From NCBI GenBank assembly GCA_002439665.1, contig DJPC01000052.1, forward strand, positions 1,457 to 25,066: 23,610 bases of DNA, written 5' to 3'. This stretch comes from Dialister sp. UBA6422. GTDB taxonomy: Bacteria; Bacillota; Negativicutes; Veillonellales; Dialisteraceae. Shown here one piece after another: positions 1-7,050 of the stretch. The translations under genes and the position numbers were made by a program. The notes under the pieces were generated by a model. It did no database searches, was not told the origin of the DNA, and saw nothing but the letters and a program-made list of their open reading frames with translations. The first letter of the stretch is position 1. Every line of letters starts with the position of its first letter.

Positions 1-1022
1 GATGCGTTGTAGTCAAGGCAGCCTGCCATGAATGCTGGCTGGTTTGCAATAATACCAACGGTCTGTCCGTCCATACGAGCGAAGCAGGTGATGATATTCT
101 TTGCAAATTCTTTAGCTACATCATAGTATTCACCATTATCAACGATGGATTTAATAACATCATACATGTTGTATGGTGCATTAGAGTTTTCTGGCATGAT
201 GGAATCGAGAGCCGGATCGGTTCTGGTCGGATCATCACCAGTTTCAACGATTGGAGCATCTTCCATGTTGTTGCTTGGCAGGAAGGAGAGCAGGTAACGA
301 ATCTGTTTAATGCAGTCTTCGTCGTTTTCGCAAGCAAACTGAGCCACACCGGAAGTACGGTTATGAGTCATTGCGCCGCCAAGTGCTTCAGCGGTAATCT
401 TTTCACCAGTTACGGATTCAACTACTGCTGGTCCGGTCAAGAACATCTGAGATGTTTTCTTAACCATATAAATGAAGTCTGTCAGAGCTGGGGAATATAC
501 AGCGCCGCCAGCGGATGGTCCCATGATTGCGGAAATCTGTGGAATTACGCCGGATGCGATGGTATTGCACCAGAAAATCTTGCCGTAGCCAGACAGTGCG
601 TCTACAGCTTCCTGAATACGAGCTCCGCCGGAATCGTTCAGGCCTACGCAAGGTGCACCGACTTTAAGAGCCAGTTCATTTACGTGAACGATCTTAGCAG
701 CATGCATTTCGCCAAGGGAGCCACCTTCAACGGTGAAGTCCTGTGCGAAAGCAAATACCAATCTGCCATCAACAGTACCATAACCAGTTACAACACCTTC
801 GCCTGGAAGATCTTTCTTTTCCTGGCCGAAGTTGTGGCAGCGGGATTTAACAAGGGCATTGACTTCTACAAAAGTGCCTTCATCAAACAGAAGAGCAAGT
901 CTTTCGCGAGCAGTCAGTTTGCCTTTGGAATGCTGTTTTTCAACTCTCTTTTCTCCACCCATAGCCTCTACATGCGCGAGGTTTTTGTGAAGAAGTTCAA
1001 TTCTTTCTTCAACAGTTGCCAT
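1..1022 (-). CDS. mmdA: Methylmalonyl-CoA decarboxylase alpha subunit (carboxyltransferase), C-terminus cut by window edge
   Basis: The alpha subunit transfers the carboxyl group of (S)-methylmalonyl-CoA to the biotin of the gamma subunit, the first step of the Na+-pumping decarboxylase that yields propionyl-CoA and CO2. The frame opens at ATG 1022-1020, behind a GGAGGTGTAAGA ribosome binding site, and stays open to the left edge, giving 340 residues of a family of about 510. Visible carboxyltransferase motifs are QDFTVEGGSLGE (about 94-105), NDSGGARIQEAVDALSG (about 129-145) and IMGPSAGGAVYSPALTDF (about residue 166 onward). The gene is the last visible member of the mutase operon, 81 nt after the epimerase, and that gap holds a strong hairpin. 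The decarboxylase beta, gamma and delta genes would be expected beyond position 1. A propionyl-CoA carboxylase beta subunit is similar in sequence, but the neighbours favour the decarboxylase. Confidence 0.93.
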   Translation of the reverse strand, partial: MATVEERIELLHKNLAHVEAMGGEKRVEKQHSKGKLTARERLALLFDEGTFVEVNALVKSRCHNFGQEKKDLPGEGVVTGYGTVDGRLVFAFAQDFTVEGGSLGEMHAAKIVHVNELALKVGAPCVGLNDSGGARIQEAVDALSGYGKIFWCNTIASGVIPQISAIMGPSAGGAVYSPALTDFIYMVKKTSQMFLTGPAVVESVTGEKITAEALGGAMTHNRTSGVAQFACENDEDCIKQIRYLLSFLPSNNMEDAPIVETGDDPTRTDPALDSIMPENSNAPYNMYDVIKSIVDNGEYYDVAKEFAKNIITCFARMDGQTVGIIANQPAFMAGCLDYNA

Positions 1023-1049
1023 TCTTACACCTCCAAAAATTTTAGGGAC

Positions 1050-1090
1050 CCCCATGAAGGGGATGCTTTACCCGTGCGGGTAAAGCATTT
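1050..1090 (-). promoter_or_regulatory. Intercistronic hairpin pair between epimerase and mmdA
   Basis: An 11-bp perfect stem (ATGCTTTACCC at 1063-1073, GGGTAAAGCAT at 1078-1088, 4-nt loop) is followed on the minus strand by a smaller CCCC/GGGG hairpin just before the mmdA ribosome binding site. No U-tract follows on the minus strand, so it is more likely an RNA-processing or stability element, or a translational control hairpin, than a terminator. Confidence 0.5.
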
Positions 1091-1103
1091 TGCCATCAAT
1101 CAA

Positions 1104-1556
1104 TTAAGCCTTGAAGGATGGGCCGCCTGGGCGTTCTGTCAGTTCAAGCAGAAGGCCAGTAGCCTTTGGATGCAAGAATGCAATATGACAGCCGCCAGCA
1201 CCGATACGATATTTCTTATCGATGAGCGGAACTTCTTTAGCCTGCAGATCTGCCAGGCATGCTTCGATGTCGTCTACACGAAGTGCAACATGCTGGAAGC
1301 CGTTCTTGCCACCGTTTGCTTTTTCAATGAAACGAGCAATCGGGCCGTCCGGAGTAGTGGAACCCAAGAATTCGAGTTCGCAAGCTTCGGTCTGAGCGGA
1401 TGGTTTGAAGAAGCTTGTTGTTACATGCTGTTCTTCAACAGTTTCATCCGGAAGGGATGGATCCAGTCCGAGGATGTCTTTCATCTGCTGTTTGATCAGC
1501 TGAAGATCTTTAACAGCTACGCCTACATGATCGACACAAAGTACTTTGAATGCCAT
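1104..1556 (-). CDS. mce: Methylmalonyl-CoA epimerase
   Basis: A 150-residue glyoxalase/VOC-fold enzyme that interconverts (R)- and (S)-methylmalonyl-CoA, linking the mutase product to the decarboxylase substrate. The N-terminal strand KVLCVDHVGVAVKDL supplies a metal ligand at His10. FQHVALRVDD supplies His89, and GLLLELTERP near the C-terminus supplies Glu138. FLGSTTPDGPIARFIEK (about 64-80) corresponds to the substrate-loop segment of the family. Length is typical. The start is fixed by an AAAGGAGGAG ribosome binding site. It sits 20 nt after meaB and before mmdA, in the operon order expected from the pathway. Confidence 0.95.
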   Translation of the reverse strand: MAFKVLCVDHVGVAVKDLQLIKQQMKDILGLDPSLPDETVEEQHVTTSFFKPSAQTEACELEFLGSTTPDGPIARFIEKANGGKNGFQHVALRVDDIEACLADLQAKEVPLIDKKYRIGAGGCHIAFLHPKATGLLLELTERPGGPSFKA

Positions 1557-1576
1557 AATTAACTCCTCCTTTAAAA

Positions 1577-2515
1577 TTATTTGAATATTTTGCCTACAAT
1601 GGAATCAACGACTGTAAACGGATCTGTCTTCCGTTCAAAGACCTGTTCCACGCAGTCACTAAATTCACCCGTCTTGGAAATATTTTCTTCAATATGACGG
1701 GAAATGCGATCGTGAATCATTTCCAGCATCTCGCTTCTAGCCCGTTCACGTCTTCTTTCTTCAAGGAGACCGGATTCTTCGAGATACTTTCTATGATCGC
1801 TGAGAGCTGCTACTACATCTTCTACACCCTCGTCTTTGTTCGCAATCGTTCTTTCAATCGGTGGACGCCAGTTCTGAGCTTCGCCCAAATCAAGCATCAT
1901 TTCGATTTCAACATTCAAACGATCTGCGCCGTCGCGATCACATTTGTTGATGCAGAATACATCACCAATTTCAAGGATACCTGCTTTAATAGCTTGAATA
2001 TCGTCGCCTAGTCCAGGTACGAGCACAACAAGTGTCGTATCCGCATTTTTAACGATATCAACTTCTGATTGACCTACGCCTACTGTTTCGATGAGAATTA
2101 CATCGAGACCGAAAGCATCCATCAGTTTGACCGCATCTGCAGTCTTACGGGAAAGTCCGCCAAGGCTGCCGCGTGTACCCATGCTACGGATATAAACACC
2201 CTTATCCAAGGTCAGGTCGTTCATTCTAATACGGTCGCCAAGAATAGCGCCGCCAGAGAATGGACTAGTAGGATCGATTGCTGCGATACCTACAGTTTTG
2301 CCCTGTTTGCGGAACTGCTTAATGAGGGCATCTGACAGTGTGCTCTTACCCGCACCAGGCGCACCAGTAATACCGATGACCTGTGCACGACCGGTATGGT
2401 GATAGATCTCTTTCATGATATCTTCATAACCATCCCGTTCGTCTTCAACGATGGTAATTGCTCTCGCTAAGGCACGTCTGGATCCATTCCAAAAATCTTT
2501 CATAGAAAATTCCAT
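1577..2515 (-). CDS. meaB: MeaB/ArgK-type GTPase, methylmalonyl-CoA mutase chaperone
   Basis: A G3E-family P-loop GTPase of 312 residues that protects methylmalonyl-CoA mutase and gates loading of its adenosylcobalamin. Walker A is GAPGAGKS at 51-58. DPTSPFSGGAILGDRIRM (81-98) is the family signature after motif G2. ETVGVGQSE is at 143-151 and the base-specificity motif NKCD at 190-193. The C-terminus is the arginine/glutamate-rich helical dimerisation arm. The frame is open for 23 more codons upstream, but I chose ATG 2515-2513 because it follows AAAAGGCGGTG at normal spacing and gives the usual family length. It lies between the mutase and epimerase genes, supporting a chaperone role rather than the old arginine-transport ATPase label. 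A 120-nt gap separates it from the small mutase subunit. Confidence 0.94.
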   Translation of the reverse strand: MEFSMKDFWNGSRRALARAITIVEDERDGYEDIMKEIYHHTGRAQVIGITGAPGAGKSTLSDALIKQFRKQGKTVGIAAIDPTSPFSGGAILGDRIRMNDLTLDKGVYIRSMGTRGSLGGLSRKTADAVKLMDAFGLDVILIETVGVGQSEVDIVKNADTTLVVLVPGLGDDIQAIKAGILEIGDVFCINKCDRDGADRLNVEIEMMLDLGEAQNWRPPIERTIANKDEGVEDVVAALSDHRKYLEESGLLEERRRERARSEMLEMIHDRISRHIEENISKTGEFSDCVEQVFERKTDPFTVVDSIVGKIFK

Positions 2516-2635
2516 GGATGCACCGCCTTTTCGAAGAGTAAATAAATATAGTTGCAATGGGACTGAGTATGCCCCCAGCCCCATGCAGCTAAATTTAAAC
2601 TAATAAACTGTCAAGCTAATCAGTCTACAAGTTAA

Positions 2636-3031
2636 TTATTTTACGTTTTCTTTAATGAAGTCAATAACTTCTTTGGTTGGTGTGCCAGGTGTAAATACAG
2701 CCTTTACGCCAGCTGCTTCCAGGCCTGGGATATCGCTTTCCGGAATTACGCCGCCGCCAATAACGAGAACGTTGTCCATTCCTTTAGCCTTCAGTGCTTC
2801 TACAACTTCCGGGAAAAGGGTGTTGTGAGCGCCGGAGAGCAGGGACAGTGCTACTACATCAACGTCTTCTGCGTCTGCTGCTTCAACAATCTGAGCTACA
2901 GTCTGACGAAGACCGGTGTAAATAACTTCCATGCCTGCATCACGAAGTGCACGAGCAATAACCTTTGCGCCACGATCATGTCCATCAAGACCTGGTTTAG
3001 CTACCAGTACTCTGATACGTTTGTCTGCCAT
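2636..3031 (-). CDS. Methylmalonyl-CoA mutase, small cobalamin-binding subunit
   Basis: A 131-residue stand-alone B12-binding domain that carries the cobamide for the adjacent catalytic subunit. The DxHxxG motif that binds cobamide base-off/His-on is D16-G-H18-D-R-G21, within [14 protein letters not shown]. The partner motifs SxL (S63-L-L) and the glycine run GGG (92-94, in [10 protein letters not shown]) follow at normal positions. In animal and many bacterial mutases this domain is the C-terminus of one polypeptide; here it is a separate gene, as in archaea and several Negativicutes. The ribosome binding site is GGAGGTAATTTACA before ATG 3031. It lies 64 nt after the large subunit and must act with it. 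Confidence 0.95.
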   Translation of the reverse strand: MADKRIRVLVAKPGLDGHDRGAKVIARALRDAGMEVIYTGLRQTVAQIVEAADAEDVDVVALSLLSGAHNTLFPEVVEALKAKGMDNVLVIGGGVIPESDIPGLEAAGVKAVFTPGTPTKEVIDFIKENVK

Positions 3032-3095
3032 TGTAAATTACCTCCAGAAATATTTGAGTAATAGAATTATTCTCTTATGTCAGGCTGCCCTAAAA

Positions 3096-4757
3096 TTAAA
3101 GGGTGTTGTGTGGTTTGTATTCGCCGAATACTTTACGGAGAACGCCGCAGATTTCGCCTTCGGTGCAGTATGCACGTACGCAGTCAAGGATGACTGGCAT
3201 AAGGTTAACATGATCTGGACCTTCAGCTGGGGTCTGAGCTGCTTTTTCAAGTTTAGCCAGTTCTTCAGCAACTTTAGCCTGATCACGGTTAGCTTTATCC
3301 TGAGCGAGCTGAGCTTTCTTCTTTTCGCCGACAGAAGCATCAATCTTCAGCAGGCCGGTAACCGGTGGTTCTTCCATGGTGAACTTGTTGACGCCAACGA
3401 TTGTTCTTTCGCCGGATTCAACAGCCATCTGCCAAGCATAAGCAGCGTCCTGAATTTCTTTCTGGATGTAGCCTTTATCAATAGCTTCAACAGCGCCGCC
3501 CATTTCATCAATCTTACGGATGTATTCTTTAGCTTCTGCTTCGATTGCATTGGTCATAGCTTCTACATAGTAGGAACCGCCCAGTGGATCGATTACGTCA
3601 GCCAGGCCGGATTCGTAAGCTACGATCTGCTGAGTACGCAGAGCGATGGTTACGGATTCAGTGGTTGGCAGAGCCAGAGCTTCATCACGGGAGTTGGTGT
3701 GCAGGGACTGGGTTCCGCCCATAACTGCTGCAGCGGTCTGAAGAGCAACACGGATGATGTTGTTGTTTGGCTGCTGAGCGGTCAGCATGGAACCTGCTGT
3801 CTGGGTGTGGAAACGGAGTTTCAGAGACTTCGGGTTTTCTGCGTGGAATCTTTCTTTCAGAATGGTAGCCCACAGACGACGGGAAGCACGGAATTTAGCA
3901 ACTTCTTCGAGTACGTTGTTGTGAGCGTTCCAGAAGAAGGAAAGACGTGGTGCGAATTCATCAATCTTCATGCCAGCTTTCAGAGCTGCTTCGATGTATG
4001 CAATACCATCAGCAATGGTGAATGCAATTTCCTGAGCAGCAGTGGAACCTGCTTCACGAATGTGGTAACCGGAAATGGAAATGGTGTTCCACTTCGGTAC
4101 GTTTACGGAGCAGTATTCGAAGATATCAGTGATCAGACGCATGGACGGTTTAACTGGGAAAATGTAGGTGCCGCGAGCTGCATATTCCTTCAGAATATCA
4201 TTCTGAATGGTGCCGCGAAGTGCGGAAGCAGGAACGCCCTGTTTTTCAGCAACTGCGATGTACATAGCCAGCAGGATGGAAGCTGGTGCATTGATGGTCA
4301 TGGAAGTGGATACTTTGCCAAGATCAATGCCGTCGAACAGTCTTTCCATATCGTAAAGGGAGTCGATAGCAACGCCTACTTTACCAACTTCGCCAGCGGA
4401 CATTTTGTCGTCGGAGTCATAGCCGATCTGGGTTGGCAGGTCGAATGCGCAGGACAGGCCGGTGCCGCCGTTAGCAATCAGGTATTTGTAACGTTTGTTG
4501 GATTCTTCAGCGGTGGAGAAACCAGCATACATACGCATGGTCCAGAGACGGCCACGGTACATGGTTGGCTGTACGCCACGGGTGTATGGATATTCACCTG
4601 GGAAACCGAGGTCTTTTTCATAGTCAAAGCCTTCGATATCGAGTGGTGTATACAGGTTCTTGTGTTTCAGACCAACTCTTTCCGGATGTTTTGCGCACTG
4701 TTTTGCATATTCTGCATTGTAGGCATCAAGTTTAGCTTTCAGGGATTCGTTAGACAT
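3096..4757 (-). CDS. Methylmalonyl-CoA mutase, large catalytic subunit
   Basis: A 553-residue TIM-barrel subunit catalysing the radical rearrangement of succinyl-CoA to (R)-methylmalonyl-CoA with adenosylcobamide. [15 protein letters not shown] (56-70) begins the CoA-channel region. Y77 (MRMYAGF), R195 ([11 protein letters not shown]) and H232 ([10 protein letters not shown]) have exactly the spacing of Y89, R207 and H244 of the Propionibacterium enzyme, so the active site looks intact and specific for methylmalonyl-Co[14 protein letters not shown] and [18 protein letters not shown] are further family blocks. The B12 domain is missing from this chain and supplied by the next gene. The C-terminal segment after residue 480 is a lysine/alanine-rich linker followed by the last conserved block, [11 protein letters not shown]. 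The ribosome binding site is AGGAGGAAGATGAACTC; the ATG inside it is out of frame. It is the first gene behind the promoter at 4990-5017. Confidence 0.96.
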   Translation of the reverse strand: MSNESLKAKLDAYNAEYAKQCAKHPERVGLKHKNLYTPLDIEGFDYEKDLGFPGEYPYTRGVQPTMYRGRLWTMRMYAGFSTAEESNKRYKYLIANGGTGLSCAFDLPTQIGYDSDDKMSAGEVGKVGVAIDSLYDMERLFDGIDLGKVSTSMTINAPASILLAMYIAVAEKQGVPASALRGTIQNDILKEYAARGTYIFPVKPSMRLITDIFEYCSVNVPKWNTISISGYHIREAGSTAAQEIAFTIADGIAYIEAALKAGMKIDEFAPRLSFFWNAHNNVLEEVAKFRASRRLWATILKERFHAENPKSLKLRFHTQTAGSMLTAQQPNNNIIRVALQTAAAVMGGTQSLHTNSRDEALALPTTESVTIALRTQQIVAYESGLADVIDPLGGSYYVEAMTNAIEAEAKEYIRKIDEMGGAVEAIDKGYIQKEIQDAAYAWQMAVESGERTIVGVNKFTMEEPPVTGLLKIDASVGEKKKAQLAQDKANRDQAKVAEELAKLEKAAQTPAEGPDHVNLMPVILDCVRAYCTEGEICGVLRKVFGEYKPHNTL

Positions 4758-4984
4758 GAGTTCATCTTCCTCCTAAAAAAGTAAGTATGTAAAGTTCGGG
4801 AAGCGACTTCCTTATTTCAGTGGCCGCGACTTTGTGTTCTTCTTACCACTTACCTGGGAAATGTCTTCCTATTTGGGACTCGCAAAGCCTTAGCCGCTAC
4901 AGTGCCTATTCAAGTCTTCTTGCAGTAACTAAGGACTCTTGCAAGCCCATGTATGTGTACTGTCTTCCTGACAGTCATCACCAT
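4758..4984 (-). promoter_or_regulatory. Long structured leader of the mutase operon (unknown RNA element)
   Basis: About 225 nt separate the predicted transcription start from the mutase start codon. On the minus strand the leader has hairpin ACTGTC-AGGAA-GACAGT near its 5' end, a CTTGCA/TGCAAG pairing, two related segments (GGGCTTGCAAGAGTCC and AAGGCTTTGCGAGTCC), a GGCCACTG segment, and hairpin GGAAG-TCG-CTTCC followed by a T6 run directly before the ribosome binding site. GGCCACTG recalls part of the cobalamin riboswitch, but the other conserved boxes are not in the right order. No long protein frame is convincing here. Confidence 0.45.
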
Positions 4985-4989
4985 AGGTT

Positions 4990-5032
4990 ATTATACAATA
5001 AAATGAGTATTTGTAAAGCATTAAATGCTTTA
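4990..5032 (-). promoter_or_regulatory. Promoter of the mutase operon with overlapping palindrome
   Basis: On the minus strand, TTTACA (5017-5012) and TATAAT (4995-4990) are separated by 16 nt, a strong sigma-70-type promoter. The palindrome TAAAGCATTAAATGCTTTA (5014-5032, 9-bp arms) overlaps the -35 box and could be a repressor site. It also lies 27 nt past the CoA-transferase stop codon. Confidence 0.8.
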
Positions 5033-5059
5033 GCTCATACAGCTTCTTGAATAATTAAA

Positions 5060-6607
5060 TTATTTTTTGAAGTGCATATCGCCGGTTTCAGCCAAGCTTT
5101 CATGGAACTTGAATGCTTCCTGAAGGAGATGTGGGGTCTGGCTTTCGCCGCATGCTGCGCATGCTCTTTCATAGTAGTCCATGAGCTGATCTCTGAAGGA
5201 CGGATGAGCAACGTTATTGATAATAAGTTTTGCTCTTTCTTTCGGGGACAGGCCGCGAACATCAGCAACACCCTGTTCAGAAATGAATACATGGGTATCA
5301 TGTTCAGTGTGGTCTACATGGGAGCACATCGGAACTACTGCGGAGATCTTGCCGCCTTTAGCAGTGCTGTGGCAGAAGAAGCAGGACAGGAATCCGTTAC
5401 GAGCGAAGTCGCCGGAACCACCGATACCATTCATCAGCTTAGTGCCGCTTACATGGGTGGAGTTTACATGACCATAAATATCCATTTCCAGTGCGGTGTT
5501 CATAGCGATAACACCCAGACGGCGAGCTACTTCACCATTGTTGGAAATTTCCTGTGGGCGAAGAATAATCTTCTTGTTATATTTTTCAATATTAGCATAG
5601 AAGCGTTTCAGTCCGTCCGGAGATGGGGACAGGGAAGTACCAGAAATCATATCGATCTTATCTTTATCAATCAGATCGAACATGCCATCCTGAATAACTT
5701 CGGTGTATACGGAAAGGTTCTTGAAGTCAGATTCTACAAGGCCATGGATAACAGCGTTTGCTACGTTGCCTACACCAGACTGCAGTGGAAGCAGGTTTTC
5801 TGGGAGTCTGCCATGTTTAACTTCGTTTTTCAGGAAGTCAATCAGGTTGTTGCCCATAGCTTCTGCATCATCATCGAGTGGTGCCAGTGCACGGGTTACG
5901 TCTGGCAGATCACATGGAACAATAGCAACGATCTTGGATGGATCGCATGGAATGTATGGAGTACCTACGCGATCGCCAGCAGTTTTAATCGGAATTGGTT
6001 CACAATGCGGCGGATTCTTACGCATGTAAATATCAGCCATACCTACCAGTTCCAGTGGCTGAGTGGTATTTACTTCTACAATAACTTTCTTAGCAGTATC
6101 TACAAATACTGGGGAGTTGCCAATTGCAGTGGTTGGGTACAGTTCGCCATTCGGTCCAATTTTGCAAACTTCTACAACTGCAAAGTCTGGTCCAGTGACA
6201 CGTTCGCCCTTAACATTGGTAAAGAAACCAGCACGAATCTGCTGAGCTACATGAGACAGGTGAAGGTCGTAGTAGTTAACAGCGCCAGCGTTGATGGCTT
6301 TTCTCAGATTGCCATTGGTCTGATATGGCATACGGTTTCTAATGCCGTTTACAGCTACCAGTTCAGTATCAATCTGGGAACCAGTAGAAGCACCAGTCCA
6401 AACATCTACCTGGAATGGGGTTTCTTTCATACGTTCTGCGAGTTCATGCATGGTGATCTTCGGATAGCCGCATGGGGTAAATCCGGAAATACCAAGGATA
6501 TCGCCTGGCTGAATCATTGCTGCTGCAGTCTTAGCGTCGCAAACTTTTGCTTTCAGATCTGCGCTTTCAATTCTGCTAAGGAATTCACTATCATTGGTGT
6601 CGATCAT
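5060..6607 (-). CDS. Acetyl-CoA hydrolase/transferase family: succinate (propionyl-CoA:succinate) CoA transferase
   Basis: A class I CoA transferase of about 515 residues that moves CoA through a glutamyl-CoA intermediate. In this context the likely reaction is propionyl-CoA + succinate to succinyl-CoA + propionate, which activates succinate and closes the decarboxylation cycle. The likely catalytic Glu is E303 in SVYTEVIQDG. The conserved blocks SGFTPCGYPK (41-50), TGASTG (71-76), QSGVGNVANAVIHG (276-289) and GGSGDFARNGFLS (in the C-terminal half) match the Ach1/ScpC/AarC family. Acetate as acceptor cannot be excluded from sequence. I chose ATG 6607: an in-frame ATG at 6616 touches the GGGAGG ribosome binding site, while 6607 has 9-nt spacing. 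It has its own promoter, and a second promoter follows it for the mutase genes. Confidence 0.92.
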   Translation of the reverse strand: MIDTNDSEFLSRIESADLKAKVCDAKTAAAMIQPGDILGISGFTPCGYPKITMHELAERMKETPFQVDVWTGASTGSQIDTELVAVNGIRNRMPYQTNGNLRKAINAGAVNYYDLHLSHVAQQIRAGFFTNVKGERVTGPDFAVVEVCKIGPNGELYPTTAIGNSPVFVDTAKKVIVEVNTTQPLELVGMADIYMRKNPPHCEPIPIKTAGDRVGTPYIPCDPSKIVAIVPCDLPDVTRALAPLDDDAEAMGNNLIDFLKNEVKHGRLPENLLPLQSGVGNVANAVIHGLVESDFKNLSVYTEVIQDGMFDLIDKDKIDMISGTSLSPSPDGLKRFYANIEKYNKKIILRPQEISNNGEVARRLGVIAMNTALEMDIYGHVNSTHVSGTKLMNGIGGSGDFARNGFLSCFFCHSTAKGGKISAVVPMCSHVDHTEHDTHVFISEQGVADVRGLSPKERAKLIINNVAHPSFRDQLMDYYERACAACGESQTPHLLQEAFKFHESLAETGDMHFKK

Positions 6608-6843
6608 TACTATCATCCTCCCAAATAATAAAAAATAATATTGAAAAGTCTATAGCATCAAAATACAAGTATCGCCATTGCCATAGAACTTTTTACCTAC
6701 ATCTGCCACTTCACAAAAAAAGAGTTAACTTATGGATTATTCATGTATTTCATATCCTATAATCTACATGTCATAATAATCTATAAGGTAGCTCCTCCTT
6801 TTGGTAGGTCCTCTGACCGATTCTAGAGCCTTCCGTGGCTTCC
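6608..6843 (-). promoter_or_regulatory. Long leader of the CoA-transferase gene with tandem 11-mer and hairpins
   Basis: The predicted leader is about 235 nt. On the minus strand it begins with small hairpins (AGCC/GGCT and GGTC-AGAG-GACC), then carries GAGGACCTACC and GAGGAGCTACC (6813-6803 and 6797-6787), a tandem repeat with a 16-nt period. The second copy lies at an AGGAGG not followed by a usable start codon. An A+T-rich part with a T7 run follows. No known riboswitch class is recognised. Confidence 0.4.
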
Positions 6844-6849
6844 TGATAT

Positions 6850-6878
6850 ATTATAGCACACTTTTCTCGCTTGTATCG
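6850..6878 (-). promoter_or_regulatory. Extended -10 promoter of the CoA-transferase gene
   Basis: On the minus strand TGCTATAAT (6858-6850) is a perfect TGn-extended -10 element. The -35 region is weak (GATACA at 16-nt spacing), as is common for extended -10 promoters. The stretch from here to 7050 holds no gene and no convincing terminator. Confidence 0.7.
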
Positions 6879-7050
6879 CTAAAATTGGGCTTTCTGTTTC
6901 TAAAATTCCATTACCTATGTTATAAATTTTTCCTATTAGACAAATTATGAATTTTGTGACTTATAACCAACAATTTACAAATTCCGATTCATTGACAGAA
7001 CATTTACTTCATAAACTAAATGTTATATGAGTCCTCATGAAAAAAATACT

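Noticed and set aside
2586-2614. Internal promoter upstream of meaB, based on a perfect TTGACA at 2614-2609
   Set aside because: At 16-18 nt spacing the -10 region (TAGCTG) is poor and no extended element is present.
4860-4980. Short upstream frame ATGGTGATGACT... in the mutase leader
   Set aside because: It reads 24 codons but has no ribosome binding site and an ordinary composition.
4758-4984. Classical cobalamin riboswitch before the mutase
   Set aside because: A GGCCACTG segment is present, but the conserved boxes that should precede it are missing and the AGGAgACC-like segment (TCAGGAAGAC) is at the wrong, 5' end.
2931-6628. Very long plus-strand open frames opposite the mutase (617 codons) and the CoA transferase (518 codons)
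   Set aside because: They are codon-aligned mirror images of clearly identified genes, have no ribosome binding sites and no family resemblance, and are explained by absence of TTA, CTA and TCA codons in the sense genes.
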